Shown one piece after another: positions 1-13,100 of a stretch of 64,000 bases of DNA; position 1 is the stretch's first letter; each line of letters starts with the position of its first letter. The DNA comes from Pteria penguin. Its lineage: Eukaryota > Mollusca > Bivalvia > Pterioida > Pteriidae. The position numbers were made by a program, and so were the translations under genes. The DNA is taken from positions 37,281,596-37,345,595 of the forward strand of contig CM068582.1 in NCBI GenBank assembly GCA_035048485.1. Direction: 5' to 3'. A model generated the notes under the pieces. That model saw only the letters and a program-made list of their open reading frames with translations, ran no database searches and was not told the origin of the DNA.

Positions 1-1149
1 ACCTTTAATGTGGCATCTGATTTCAATATTTGACATGGATTTCATATGTAAATTCATCTTCTTGTACAGCACACTTCTGCATATATATACAAATGAAAAA
101 AGATTCTAAGATAGCACCAAAAAATAACATACGTTATTTTATGTATCCCAGTCCCAAACATCAATAAACACTAAATCACATTTGATCTTCGAAACAACTA
201 ACACTTGTTTGAATTGACCAAATTAGTGTCCTCTTGTCTTAAAGTATAGGAAGCTGCTTACCAAATTCCTTGTGCAGAACAAGAAATACTGGACAGCGCG
301 ATCAGTAAGAATAATGATTAATATTTAAGTTTGTGCTGGATTATTGTGGCTAAGAGGTCCAGCTTAGATGTACATCACTAATTTGTCTATCTCCTGTCGT
401 CCGGATGAAACAGTAAAAGTAGACGTCCTTGGTCTCAGTAAATGTTGGTACATGAAAGATATTTAATGCTTTGGTGTGTTGTTTGCAGAGATTGAAATGT
501 CCGTGAAATACATAAATGTAAAACACATGCCCTCATCAGATAAATGACTTAAACTTGGAGTGACATAAAAAAAAGAGAGAAAAAAAAGGACAGAAAATAA
601 ATCTAAATTCACTTTTGGATGTTTCACTTTGATTCCAAACTTTGGCATAAATCGATATTGTACGAAGTGAAACTGGCAATTAACTATTATCTCCTAGGTG
701 AGCATGTATTGGTCTATCACAAAGCAATGATCGATGACAAATAGGATGACATTTGACCACAACCCAAGAAGTTTATTGTTAATTGGAGAGGTAGTTAAGA
801 CAACACACTCAGATGACAAGATAAATAAATGTAGAGCTGACAATCAAATGACATGGCTTCATAAATCAATTAAAAAGGTAAATTTGCTAAACTGTACTAG
901 AGAGGTAGAAATGTGTCCAGATTAACCGATTGATTTTAACATCATTTTGGAAACCTGATCCCTAAATTTTCTTCCAAATGATTTGGAATGCAGATTTCCG
1001 GATTACCAGTGCAAAATAACATTGAGGAAATCTGTTCCCACACTTTATGTCCAAATATAAATGCAGAGAATATCTCCATGGAGAAAGAACTCAACATTAT
1101 TTGTACACATTATACAGTTTTCATATCATCTACATACACTAAAACTGAC
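1..1149. other. TTI1 intron, no exon recognised
   Basis: This stretch lies downstream of the last visible TTI1 exon on the minus strand. I looked for the conserved C-terminal TTI1 segment and did not find it. A short direct repeat (CATTACACTATATACTGTATATTTCCATGGTG) occurs nearby at 1550-1621 in the next intron. Nothing else is supported here. Confidence 0.4.
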
Positions 1150-4100
1150 CTGTTTGACAGCTATCACATGTTTAGGAGGCTCTTTCTTTGCCTCTTCTTC
1201 TACTTCCTCCTCCTCCTTGACAGGTTTCTCAGTATCCTCCATATCCTCCTCAGTGACCTCCCCTTGAGCTACCATTTTCAGTTTATAGTAGCTAGTTATA
1301 TAATCACTTAGGCTGTCTGTTAAACCTCGACTTTCTGTACAAGTACCATCAGTGTTCTGTGGATAACATCATGGCAATGGTCTTTAATTATTTGATAATT
1401 CTACAGTTGTGGTGAGTGGGAAGGTGGGCCCGTAAACTGGTTAACCACACCAATTGATTGACTATTGTCATATCAAATGACCGCCCTAAGTATAGTAACT
1501 GCACTATAATCAAATATTTCTGTGATGTCCTTACATGTTTTTTTCATATCATTACACTATATACTGTATATTTCCATGGTGACTTCTGTCATTACACTAT
1601 ATACTGTATATTTCCATGGTGGCCTCTGTCATACGGCTGAGTAAGTAACTTTTCTTTCTTCCTTAACAATTGACAGAGGTTTGTATACCTCAAAACATTA
1701 ACATGCACCTTAATGACTATAACAAATGGGTCAAATACAAATGCAACAAAGCATAATTCAACACTGGGGTTAAGGAAAAATGTAAAGTGACCAAAAGGTC
1801 AGACATCACTAACACAGTGTTGTAATATAACCTACCAAATAGCAGATCTTTACCCACTTTCACATGATTTTAAAGGGGAAATATCTGACAACTGAATTTT
1901 TGCTGCTCAGATGTCATAATGAAAATTCCAGCAAAAAAGCAGTCTGTCCGACATTAGGTCCTTTACATCATTTAAGGTTAGAAAAATATCTATTTGTTGG
2001 CATTAACCCTGGTTCAAAGCCAGATGTGGAACTTATTCTGCAGATTTCGTCAAACAAGTCACTTAATCTATATTGGAAACATTATTAAATTTACAATATT
2101 TTAAATACTGTTCACTCCTTTCTTTCAGCAAAACCAAATGCATAGTGCAAAACGTTGACATCAAAAGTTTGTGATATTTTGGCATAGTTATAAATTCGAG
2201 CGACATGTGACTGTTCTTCTTCACATCTTCAAATACTTATTAGTACAGTCATGAATTAGTGTACCAAGAACATCCATTACTCTAGTCCAATACATATATT
2301 CTTATCATACTAAAGCATACATGTATTTTTTAAGAAATTCTAAACATATCATCAGAGCATACCATTTGTCAATACCAATCTCCATACAATTTTTTTCTTC
2401 AATTTTTCTACTTGTACAACATGGCGCGATAATTCTCTAAATTGTAAACTTTGTGTACCTGTAACTTAATGGGTGGAAACCATCGTTGTACAGCTTTCAC
2501 TAGTTCATTCAGGACTCCCATAAACAAAGCAGATTTCTCCTCATAATGATCATCTAAACAGTCTAGCACCTGTTATAATAAAGTCAAATGTTTTACTTGA
2601 TATGAGGGTCATTGGGGGAACAGATGAACCAATCAAACTTAGAAGTAAACAATCAACATTAGATTGCCATATGTATGATTTGCCGATAAAAAATTGTGTC
2701 AGTCTGTTGTGAATCTTGTGATGTAACAATCCAAAATTAACATCATTACAAAATTCTAGCAAATAGTAATGTGTAAGTAATTAGGCCAAAGATACCCAGT
2801 AAAATATGAAATCTGTGTATCAGCGGGAAATATATCAATGTTAGAATACTTGCAAAGATTATTTATAATGTGCATGGAATGCATCTCCCATAGTTGAAAC
2901 ACATAACTTAAATATATCTGAAGTAACAACAACTAAATATGGAAAGTAAGTAGCTAATATAATCAGCTTTTGATAATGTTTTTCTTGCATACAAATCACT
3001 AATAGTGAACAAAATAAACAAATGACTGTTCTGAAGAGGTGACTGCTCAAATCAGGTGGCCAACATAACATGCAAGACAGTATAATAAGTCTATGTTTAT
3101 TACAAAGCAGACTATTATATACAAGGTCATCATATACTTAAATTAAAATATAATTCACTCTCAAAATGTTCACTGATGTCATTAACTCCTCCTTAGGCCA
3201 ATTAAAATTAATTGGTAGATTTTCATCCCCGCCCGCCCCTAAAAAATCGCCCCGCCCCAGAATTATTTATTTCTCAAACACGTTTCAGTTTATATACATA
3301 TCGCCATTTCCGGTAGTTGACAAAATAGTTTTCATTGTCGTGAGAGTTGTTGCCGGCATAACCGAAAAGAAAAGCTGGTTTGCTTCGAATTTTAAAGATT
3401 CAAAGACACTTTATGCAAGATATTGTTACAGAATAGTACTGCTATTGCTTTTTTGGCACACATTTTTTATACATGAAAAATAAATTATAAAAAATAAATT
3501 CCACCCACCCACCCCATATATTTTCACGAGGTTGGATGAAAATCTACCTATTAAGTTTAATTGGCCTTACCTCCTGAATGGTATCATCTATAAGAGGTAA
3601 AATGTCTGACGAACTGTACTGTAAAATGACCTTCAAAACCAAAGGTGTCCTACTGTTCTTATTGAAATGGCGCAACCGTAGGGATACAGCGTTTACCAGA
3701 TAATCTGCATTTTTCTGTATCAACTCACTTAGTGATCTGAGAAAAACGTATACAATAATATTTAAACAAAAATCAAATTTAAGATTACAAGGTTATGAAA
3801 AATCGTTTTCAAATATATTGTTGGTTGGTTGATTAGTGTTTTATGTCGCTTTCAACAATATTTCAGTTATATCGCGACATGGAAGCAGGAGGTTACCAAC
3901 CTCTTAAACATAGTGGCGCAACCCGGGAATCGAACCCGGATCGTCGGCGCCGCAAGCCAAGCGCTTAACCACTACACCACGCCTGCCCCAAATATATTGT
4001 ATGAGGTTGTCAAATGTAATAAGTGATACATATGTAAAAACTTCTAATTGGAACAAATACATATACAATGCTTTAATGCATTTTGCATGTAAATAATACA

Positions 4101-7100
4101 GAAAATAATTCTGATATCAGGTTCTTTACTTTTTACTCTGATGTTTTTGATCAAGAAAATCCAACCATATATAATTGTTTCTTAGAGATATTCTAGTTTA
4201 AACTGAACAAATTCAATGGCAAAGAATATGTGCAATAATGCATGATTCACAAAACTTACTTGAATTTACAAGCATTACAAATATCAATCAAAGCTAAATA
4301 GGCAGAGCTACTAATATAAGAGTTATCTTCTCCTAGTTTCTCCATCAGTGGATAGAGGGTTGAGATCAAATATGGCAAGAACCTCTTTTCCAAGACCTGA
4401 AATCAGTAAACACATAGAATTAATGATGGACAACATTTTGTAAATGAAAGTTAGGGATATGGAGAAAATACCCTAAAACCTACTCCAGGGCAGCCTATTT
4501 TGGATTGGATGGTAGATTCGTGATTTATATCACTTTCAATGATTTTTCAGCTATATTGTGACACAGAGGCAAGAGGTGTCAACACTCTTAAACACTGTGG
4601 CACAATCTCCGAATGGAACAAAGATCTTCTGCACCCCAAATCAAATGCTTAACCATTACACCAAGCCTGCCTAGCCTAGCCTATTTTGAAACTGGGAATA
4701 GGGCCCATAGAAAAATAACAGCATATTTCACCTGAATTGGGAAAGCTAACGTATCGTTTATGAAAATATTGCTGTTTAAAGGCAAATAAAAGAAAAGGCA
4801 TACATGTTATAATACTAAATAAATCTTTTACTATTCAAGAAATTCACCAAATATGTGTTTAAGTGTTTAAGTGGCTGACAATATGAATCAGACCTCAAGT
4901 CCAGAAGTCTGTTTTTCATTGACCAAAAATGTTGCATGGCTTATCTGACACATATTCAGACTTAAAGAAAACCCATGCCCAAACTAAAGTCATTAATTAA
5001 TGTGTATTTTCCTTTTATATATGATGATTGTTTTCCAATCTAAAATTACCATAAACGGAACAAACTGAATATACATGGCAGCAATACTTGACAATTTTAT
5101 CAAGTCAATACTGTGTGTATGACAATTACAAATTGACTCATTTAATTATCAGAGAAATGCTTGGGAGAAGTATGCACTATAGTCATGGATAATAGTGATT
5201 TAGTGTTTGATTAAGGGTAATGTGATTTTATGCTATGATCTACAAAAGCCAAAACCAAAAATAATATCTTTATGTGATGAAATTGGGAAATTACGAAAAT
5301 AAACTGGTAAAAACAACACAACTTCAGGTTGGGAAAGTGGCCTTATGTCAGCCCCAAAGTGGGCAGATTAAGAGCTCTGAAGTCCAATTTATAAAATCTA
5401 GAGCAACAAAGCCTGAAGCATAAACATTTTCAAGACTTGAAAATCAGCCCATTTGACGACAAAACCATCTTATCAGGAACATACATCCTCACTTTGTTTA
5501 ATGTTCCTGCTGTGTGTATGACGAAATAAACTTCATTTCTGCCCTAGCACATACATCATATACTTACACTTCATATTACCATTAAGGCTTCTAACACAAA
5601 GTGCAGATTTTTAGAATTGTTATCATGATGTTTGAACATAATATACATATGATATGTACAAAAATTGAGGAACATTAATTTTTATTACATATGCATATGG
5701 TTCTATGTTAAATATACATTGTTGTATCAAAGAGACATCAAAACAAGAAATTTTTCTTATGATGAAATCGACAGATATAAAGGACATAACAGAAAAAAAA
5801 TTTGTTATACAACTTTCTTTTGTTTACCTTGGAGAAATGTCCAATTCCTTCTAGATACAAACAAATCTGTGTAATGTTACGATTAAAGTTGTTAACTGAT
5901 GGCACTATGTCATTACTGGCAACAAAGTTCAAGGCCACTAGTCTATTTTCGGGAGTACAATTCACAGTATCTATGGCAGATGGACCAGTCATTAAATCCA
6001 TATTAGATGAGTTACAGTACTCCTCAATGAGCATTCTGCAAAAGATGTCCATCAAAAGTTGTCAAAAAAGCAAGCAAACCACAGTTTTTATAGTAAATCA
6101 ACAGAATCTGTAAAACAGATGCTTCCCAATCACTTATTATACAGAACCAATACCAATAAGCAATGAATTTAAGTTGGATCTAGTTCCTAACGGAGAATAT
6201 GACCTTATACCATTGCCTCAAGTGATGAAATCAGAATGACCATGAGAGATTTTACTTTGAGTGACTTTCATCCAGAAGTCTAGGTATCAAATTAAAGTTG
6301 TGTGAAGAATGTTTTTGTATTTGGTAAGAAGATACTCATTTTGAAAGAATTTCAGATTTATCTACTTGCTTACTCTTATGTACTGAAAATAATTCCCTTA
6401 TAAAAAAACACATTTGTCTGATGCACCTCTTCTAATATCACATAGTATAAGTAGGTATAAAGGTCATACTTATAAAGTAATCACATTTGTCTGATGCACC
6501 TCTTCTAAGATCACATGGTATATGTAGGTATAAAGGTCATACTTATAAAGTAATCACATTTGTCTGATGCATCTCTTCTAAGATCATACAGTATATGTAG
6601 GTATCAAGGTCATACTTATAAAGTAATCACATTTGTATGATGCATCTCTTCTAAGATCACATGGTATATGTAGGTATAAAGGTCAGACTTATAAAGTAAT
6701 CACATTTGTCTGATGCATCTCTTCTAAGATCATACAGTATATGTAGGTATCAAAAGTAATCACATTTGTATGATGCCTCTCTTCTAAGATCACATAGTAT
6801 ATGTAGGGGTCAAGGTCATACTTATAAAGTAATCACATTTGTATGATGCATCTCTTCTAAGGTCACAAAGTATATGTAGGTATCAAGGTCATACTTATAA
6901 AGTAATCACATTTGTCTGAAGCATCTCTTCTAAGATCAGAAAGTATATGTAGGTATCAAGGTCATACTTATAAAGTAATCACATTTGTCTGAAGCATCTC
7001 TTCTAAGATCACATAGTATATGTAGGTATCAAGGTCAGACTTATAAAGTAATCACATTTGCCTGATGAATCTCTTCTAAGATCACATAGTATATGTAGGT

Positions 7101-10100
7101 ATCAAGGTCATACTTATAAAGTAATCACATTTGCCTGAGGCATCTCTTCTAAGATCACATGGTATATATAGGTATCAAGGTCATACTTATAAAGTAATCA
7201 CATTTGTCTGATGCATCTCTTCTAAGATCACATAGTATATGTAGGGGTCAAGGTGTCATACTTATAAAGTAATCACATTTGTCTGAGGCATCTCTTCTAA
7301 GATCACATAGTATATGTAGGTATCAAGGTCATACTTATAAAGTAATCACATTTGTCTGAGGCATCTCTTCTAAGATCACATAGTATATGTAGGTATCAAG
7401 GTCATACTTATAAAGTAATCACATTTGTCTGAGGCATCTCTTCTAAGATCACATAGTATATGTAGGTATCAAGGTCATACTTATAAAGTAATCACATTTG
7501 TCTGATGCATCTCTTCTAAGATCACATAGTATATGTAGGTATCAAGGTCATACTTATACAGTAATCACATTTGTCTGAGGCATCTCTTCTAAGATCACAT
7601 AGTATATGTAGGGGTCAAGGTCATACTTATAAAGTAATCACATTTGTATGATGCATCTCTTCTAAGATCACATGGTATATGTAGGTATCAAGGTCATACT
7701 TATAAAGTAATCACATTTGTCTGAGGCATCTCTTCTAAGATCACATAGGATATGTAGGGGTCAAGGTCATACTTATAAAGTAATCACATTTGTCTGATGC
7801 ATCTCTTCTAAGATCATATAGTATATGTAGGTATCAAGGTCATACTTATAAAGTAATCACATTTGTCTGATGCATCTCTTCTAAGATCACATAGTATATG
7901 TAGGTATCAAGGTCATACTTATAAAGTAATCACATTTGTATGATGCATCTCTTCTAAGATCACATAGTATATGTAGGTATCAAGGTCATACTTATAAAGT
8001 AATCACATTTGTCTGAGGCATCTCTTCTAAGATCACATAGTATATGTAGGTATCAAAGTCATACTTATAAAGTAATCACATTTGTCTGATGCATCTCTTC
8101 TAAGATCATATAGTATATGTAGGTATCAAGGTAATACTTATAAAGTAATCACATTAGTCTGATGCATCTCTTCTAAGATCACATAGTACATGTAGGTATC
8201 AAGGTCAGACTTATAAAGTAATCACATTTGTATGATGCATCTCTTCTAAGATCACATAGTATATGTAGGTATCAAGGTCAGACTTATAAAGTAATCACAT
8301 TTGTCTGAGGCATCTCTTCTAAGATCACATAGTATATGTAGGGGTCAAGGTCATACTTATAAAGTAATCACATTTGTCTGAAGCATCTCTTCTAAGATCA
8401 CACAGTGTATGTAGGTATCAAGGTCAGACTTATAAAGTAATCACATTTGTCTGAGGCATCTCTTCTAAGATCACATAGTATATTTAAGAAATAATGACGT
8501 CCTAGTCGTTATCTAATGTCCAGTAACCGCCCCTCGTTGCATTAACCAATATCACAGAGCCGCACAGCGCCGAGGTGATAAATAATTTGATTGGTTAATG
8601 CGACGAGGGGCGGTTATTGGACATTAGATAACAACTAGGACGCCATTATTTCTATTCTGACATGAACTGTAGAAACAAGTATGAAAATAAGTACTTTAAT
8701 ATTAATATTTTATTTCAACAACAATAAGTGGTTTTCTGATTTCTAAAATCTTGAATTTATCTTGATTTGACTTGAAAATGTCTCCCACTTTTGGTTGACG
8801 GTCATCCGCTTTATCCATTGTGCATGTACTTTATGTGTACAGAAAATGGATGCAGATAACAGTTTTGTGTATTGAAAGTGGATGTTACGAAAAAATCAAT
8901 AATTTGATTTTCAGAAAACCTAAATAGTATGACCTAAATCGGTTTTCTGGAAATTGAATCGATGGGTGGGGGCGGGGCTTTTAAAATCATAAATGCTTAG
9001 TAGGCGTGGTGATTCTGACCGTGAATATATCAGAGAATAAAGCACGGTGAAACTCTATGGGACATAAAGGGCAAAATTCTCAAGTCATGTTAGAATTAGG
9101 TATAAAGGTCATACTTAATTAATCCTTCCAGCTCTTCTATTTTGCTGTGTCTAGTAACATCCTGTTTATGAAGATTCACTACAAATAATAACAGTATTTT
9201 GTCTTCATCATCAAATATCGATACTTCAGAAATCATGACATATCTTATAACAAATGTCGTAAAATGGAACAAAAGTGAAGGTCAATGTGACCCTGAATTC
9301 ACAACTGATCCAACTGTACAGAGTAAAATTAATACTTAAATGTGTCAAGGCAGCCCAATGATAGTTAAGAATTGTGTCAAATGAATTTCAAAGTGGCTAT
9401 TGATGCCAAGAAAAAGCCTAGACTGAACATTGCTTCATATAAACACAACAGATATGCATAGATGATCTATGTAAATAATGCATTCCATTGACAAAACAGA
9501 CAACTCTTATACTGAGTAATTTCTATAACTTTTTCATAAAATCGTAATTCTAAATAGTGAATCCTCTGAAAATTCTGGCCCAACAGATGCTTATACCTGT
9601 TAGTTGAATTTTTTTAATAAATTTACTATAGCAAAATGTCAATATCAAGGGGCTATCCGAATTTAAATCTTACCCCCTATTCCTGCAGCTCCAAGGATCA
9701 TCTCATTAATGATGAGGGTAGCCTGCATCTTATGGAGAATAGTCTCATGAAATATATCCAAGAAATGGTCCACAAGTAAGCTCATATCTCCTGTACAACA
9801 CAATAAAGGGTGTTTATATCAACATAACAAGTGTTTACTAGATGGGCTAGCACCATGATGGAATTCACTGTAACCTCTTATCTCAGGATTCTAACCTGCA
9901 ACCTCTTATCTCAGGATTCTATCCTGTAACCTTTTATCTCAGGATTCTATACTGTAACCTCTTATCTCAGGATTCTATCCTACAACCTCTTATCTCAGGA
10001 TTCTAACCTGCGACCTCTTATCTCAGGTTTCTATCCTGCAACCTCTATCTCAGGATTCTATCCTGTAACCTCTTATCTCAGGATTCTATCCTGTAACCTC

Positions 10101-13100
10101 TTATCTCAGGATTCTAACCTGCGACCTCTTATCTCAGGATTCTATCCTGCAACCTCTATCTCAGGATTCTATCCTGTAACCTTTTATCTCAGGATTCTAT
10201 CCTGTAACCTCTTATCTCAGGATTCTATCCTGTAACCTCTATATCAGGATTCTAACCTGCAAAATCTATCTCAGGATTCTATCCTGTAACCTCTTATCTC
10301 AGGATTCTATCCTGTAACCTCTTATCTCAGGATTCTATCCTGTAACCTCTTATCTCAGGATTCTATCCTGTAACCTCTATCTCAGGATTCTAACCTGCAA
10401 CATCTATCTCAGGATTCTCTCCTGTAACCTCTTATCTCAGGACTCTAACCTGCAACCTCTTATCTCAGGATTCTATCCTGCAACCTCTATCTCAGGATTC
10501 TATCCTGCAACCTCTATCTCAGGATTCTATCCTGCAACCTCTTATCTCAGGATTCTATCCTGTAATCTCTTATCTCAGGATTCCATCCTGTAATCTCTTA
10601 TCTCAGGATTCTATCCTGCAACCTCTTATTAAATGGAGAAGAAATACAGTTTTTGAAATTACAAGATTGTGGTCATACTCGATCACAATACATCAATGTC
10701 AAACACTTGTTTCTTGGGTATCATAGGTAGATCATTCCTTTAAGTTTCATCACTAATGCTACATAACTGATTAAATGTAGCACAATTAAAAAGAAAATCC
10801 CAAAACGTAAATTCCTAAGTAGACTCAATACCTGACAAATGACACTTCAGCTAATTAATTGTAATGAATAGAGAAGTAACATTCTTAAGCATACTATTAA
10901 AAGCTGAAAGAGATTGGGGTATGTACACTATGGAGATTGCGGATATTCCTATTCTCCGTGTATCACAGTTGACTATTTTGACGCTGACTATTGCGTTCAC
11001 ATCACAGCACACCACCGTGATAGTCAATTACTGTGATTCACAGCAAATTACAGTTGATTGTGGCTATACATCGTACAACTATTAAACGTACATTTAAGCA
11101 TCTTAAAATCATGTCTCATAATCGAGGTGTAACATGAGCTGTTTTGCTTGAGGGCTATTTGTTTTGCACAATTTTTTTTTCCAAATTAAATGTATCATTA
11201 ATTATCAAAGTGTGAGAGTCATTCTAAATTGTTTTAAAAAATGACAGATTAAGTGTGAGAAAAATCTGGATGAGAATACATGTATGTAAATTTAGTGGTG
11301 AATGTTCATAGTAACATTTACGTAAACATTTTTGTTTTCCAAATAAGCATTTGAAATTACCAAACAATTAAGCGTGCAACATATTAGAAAGGAATTCCCA
11401 CTCTAAATCTGGAAGCTTAACCAAATATATGAATCAGTCTTGACTTTGATTTGATGCCCATCAAAGAAATTATCCAAACCATTCTCAAAATTCTCTCCTG
11501 ATTTCACTATTGCAAGAAGCAATCTGATTAAAAGCATATCTATTTATTTCGTATTTACTACATATATGCAGAATAGTTAGAAATCCTTTTAATCAGCTGG
11601 TCATCAAAGCGAACTTGAACCCTTGTCTACCAAAATGGTCCCAAGTTATTTTTTCTGTTCCCTTATTTGTTATTTTATAATACTTGCCTTTATATCCCTA
11701 TTTGATTTTTACACAAGATCACATAAATCTGATAAGAATATCATCTGAGGCAATAATTAGTGTAGGGCACTTACAGTAAAATATTTAACCATGATTTACA
11801 CACTCGTAGATAGTAGGGTCACTGAGAATTGCCGCAATGCTGCGGTGATCCACCACGATCGTTGCAGTGATTTCACATTAACGACAGGTCAGTTAAAGAG
11901 CAAAGGTTACGGTGATTGGCAGCCAAGATTTAATATACATCGTGGCGATGATATGACAACTGGACAATAGCCTTTCTCTGTAGTGTACTGTGTCTTAATC
12001 AGAAGACCTTGTATGTTGACTTTTTATAATATCCTTGAAGATAATAATGTATCCATTGTGCATATTATATGATATCAAACTACACTTTGTTAAACTGAAA
12101 TTTAACCACACAGTGCACATCCAAGAAGACAATAAATCAAGTTTACAGAAGAAATCATACCATAGTATCCCAGTAGTCTACAAACATTGAGAAGCTCCTG
12201 GTAAATTCTTTTGTCATGAAAATGTTTGAAGTTTTTTCTAGGTTGAAAAGCATCTATAGCATGATTTGATCCTACCAACTCAGACCCTGTAAGATAGATA
12301 CATCATACTGCAAAATCATAATATCAATTCACAAATCCTACATGGTTTAACAAAATATGTTACTACCAAGTACATGTATGTTAAATTTGTTTTTAATCAT
12401 TCACAAGTTGGACTTAATTGGTCCAGTATTATCTACAGGTTAAAAGATTGTAAAACTTGAAAAGTCCATGAATGAATTTGACACTCTACAAGCTATGAAA
12501 ATATGTATGCGTTTAGATCAAGTCTGCACAGTTTGGATTCAGATTTCAATCAAATACCTTTTAATCTAGAACATATTTTCTGAGTAAAACTTTGTAAATT
12601 TCATGCTATATATCATGAAAAGTGCCAGTGGAGTAAGTCCTACAAGGAATCAACAGAGATGGACACAAGTGAAGTTCATTTCAGATTACCATAACAAATT
12701 TGATCTTTAAGTATCATTACAAAACAAATGTGTCTGTGGAGCACTGATGATCCTAAATAGCACCATCATACACCCACACTCAGTTGCAGTACTCTTACGG
12801 TGATGCCCAGATAGCAGTCAATGGTAAAGGTTTTGTAAAGTTGTCACGTCAGGATCAAGAACACAAAGCAAAAAAGTTTGGTTTCAACAAAATGTTTTGT
12901 CACAAACAATACGCAAGAGAAATATCAAAGCCCTATTTCTTACTATTCACAAGTTATGATAAATGTTAAATTTCATGTTCAAGTGTTTTGTCACGGAAGG
13001 ACAAACAAATAAACCAAATTTCATTCAGGAGGCAAAGAAATATGTTCTACCTTAAAAAATAACAAGAGCCGTCAAAAGACAACAGACTTTGCTGGTAGCA

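Noticed and set aside
1150..1316. A separate small acidic protein starting at an ATG near 1274
   Set aside because: The frame extends upstream without a stop to an acceptor at 1357 and joins in phase to the TTI1 exon at 2459, so it is the TTI1 acidic linker.
3900..3990. Functional tRNA genes at the tRNA-like heads (also 39355-39416, 53940-53997, 54078-54150, 62290-62360)
   Set aside because: All are attached to SINE bodies, several flanked by target duplications, and the cloverleaf stems are imperfect.
6411..8483. CRISPR array
   Set aside because: The units are contiguous tandem repeats without unique spacers, and the locus is a eukaryotic intron.
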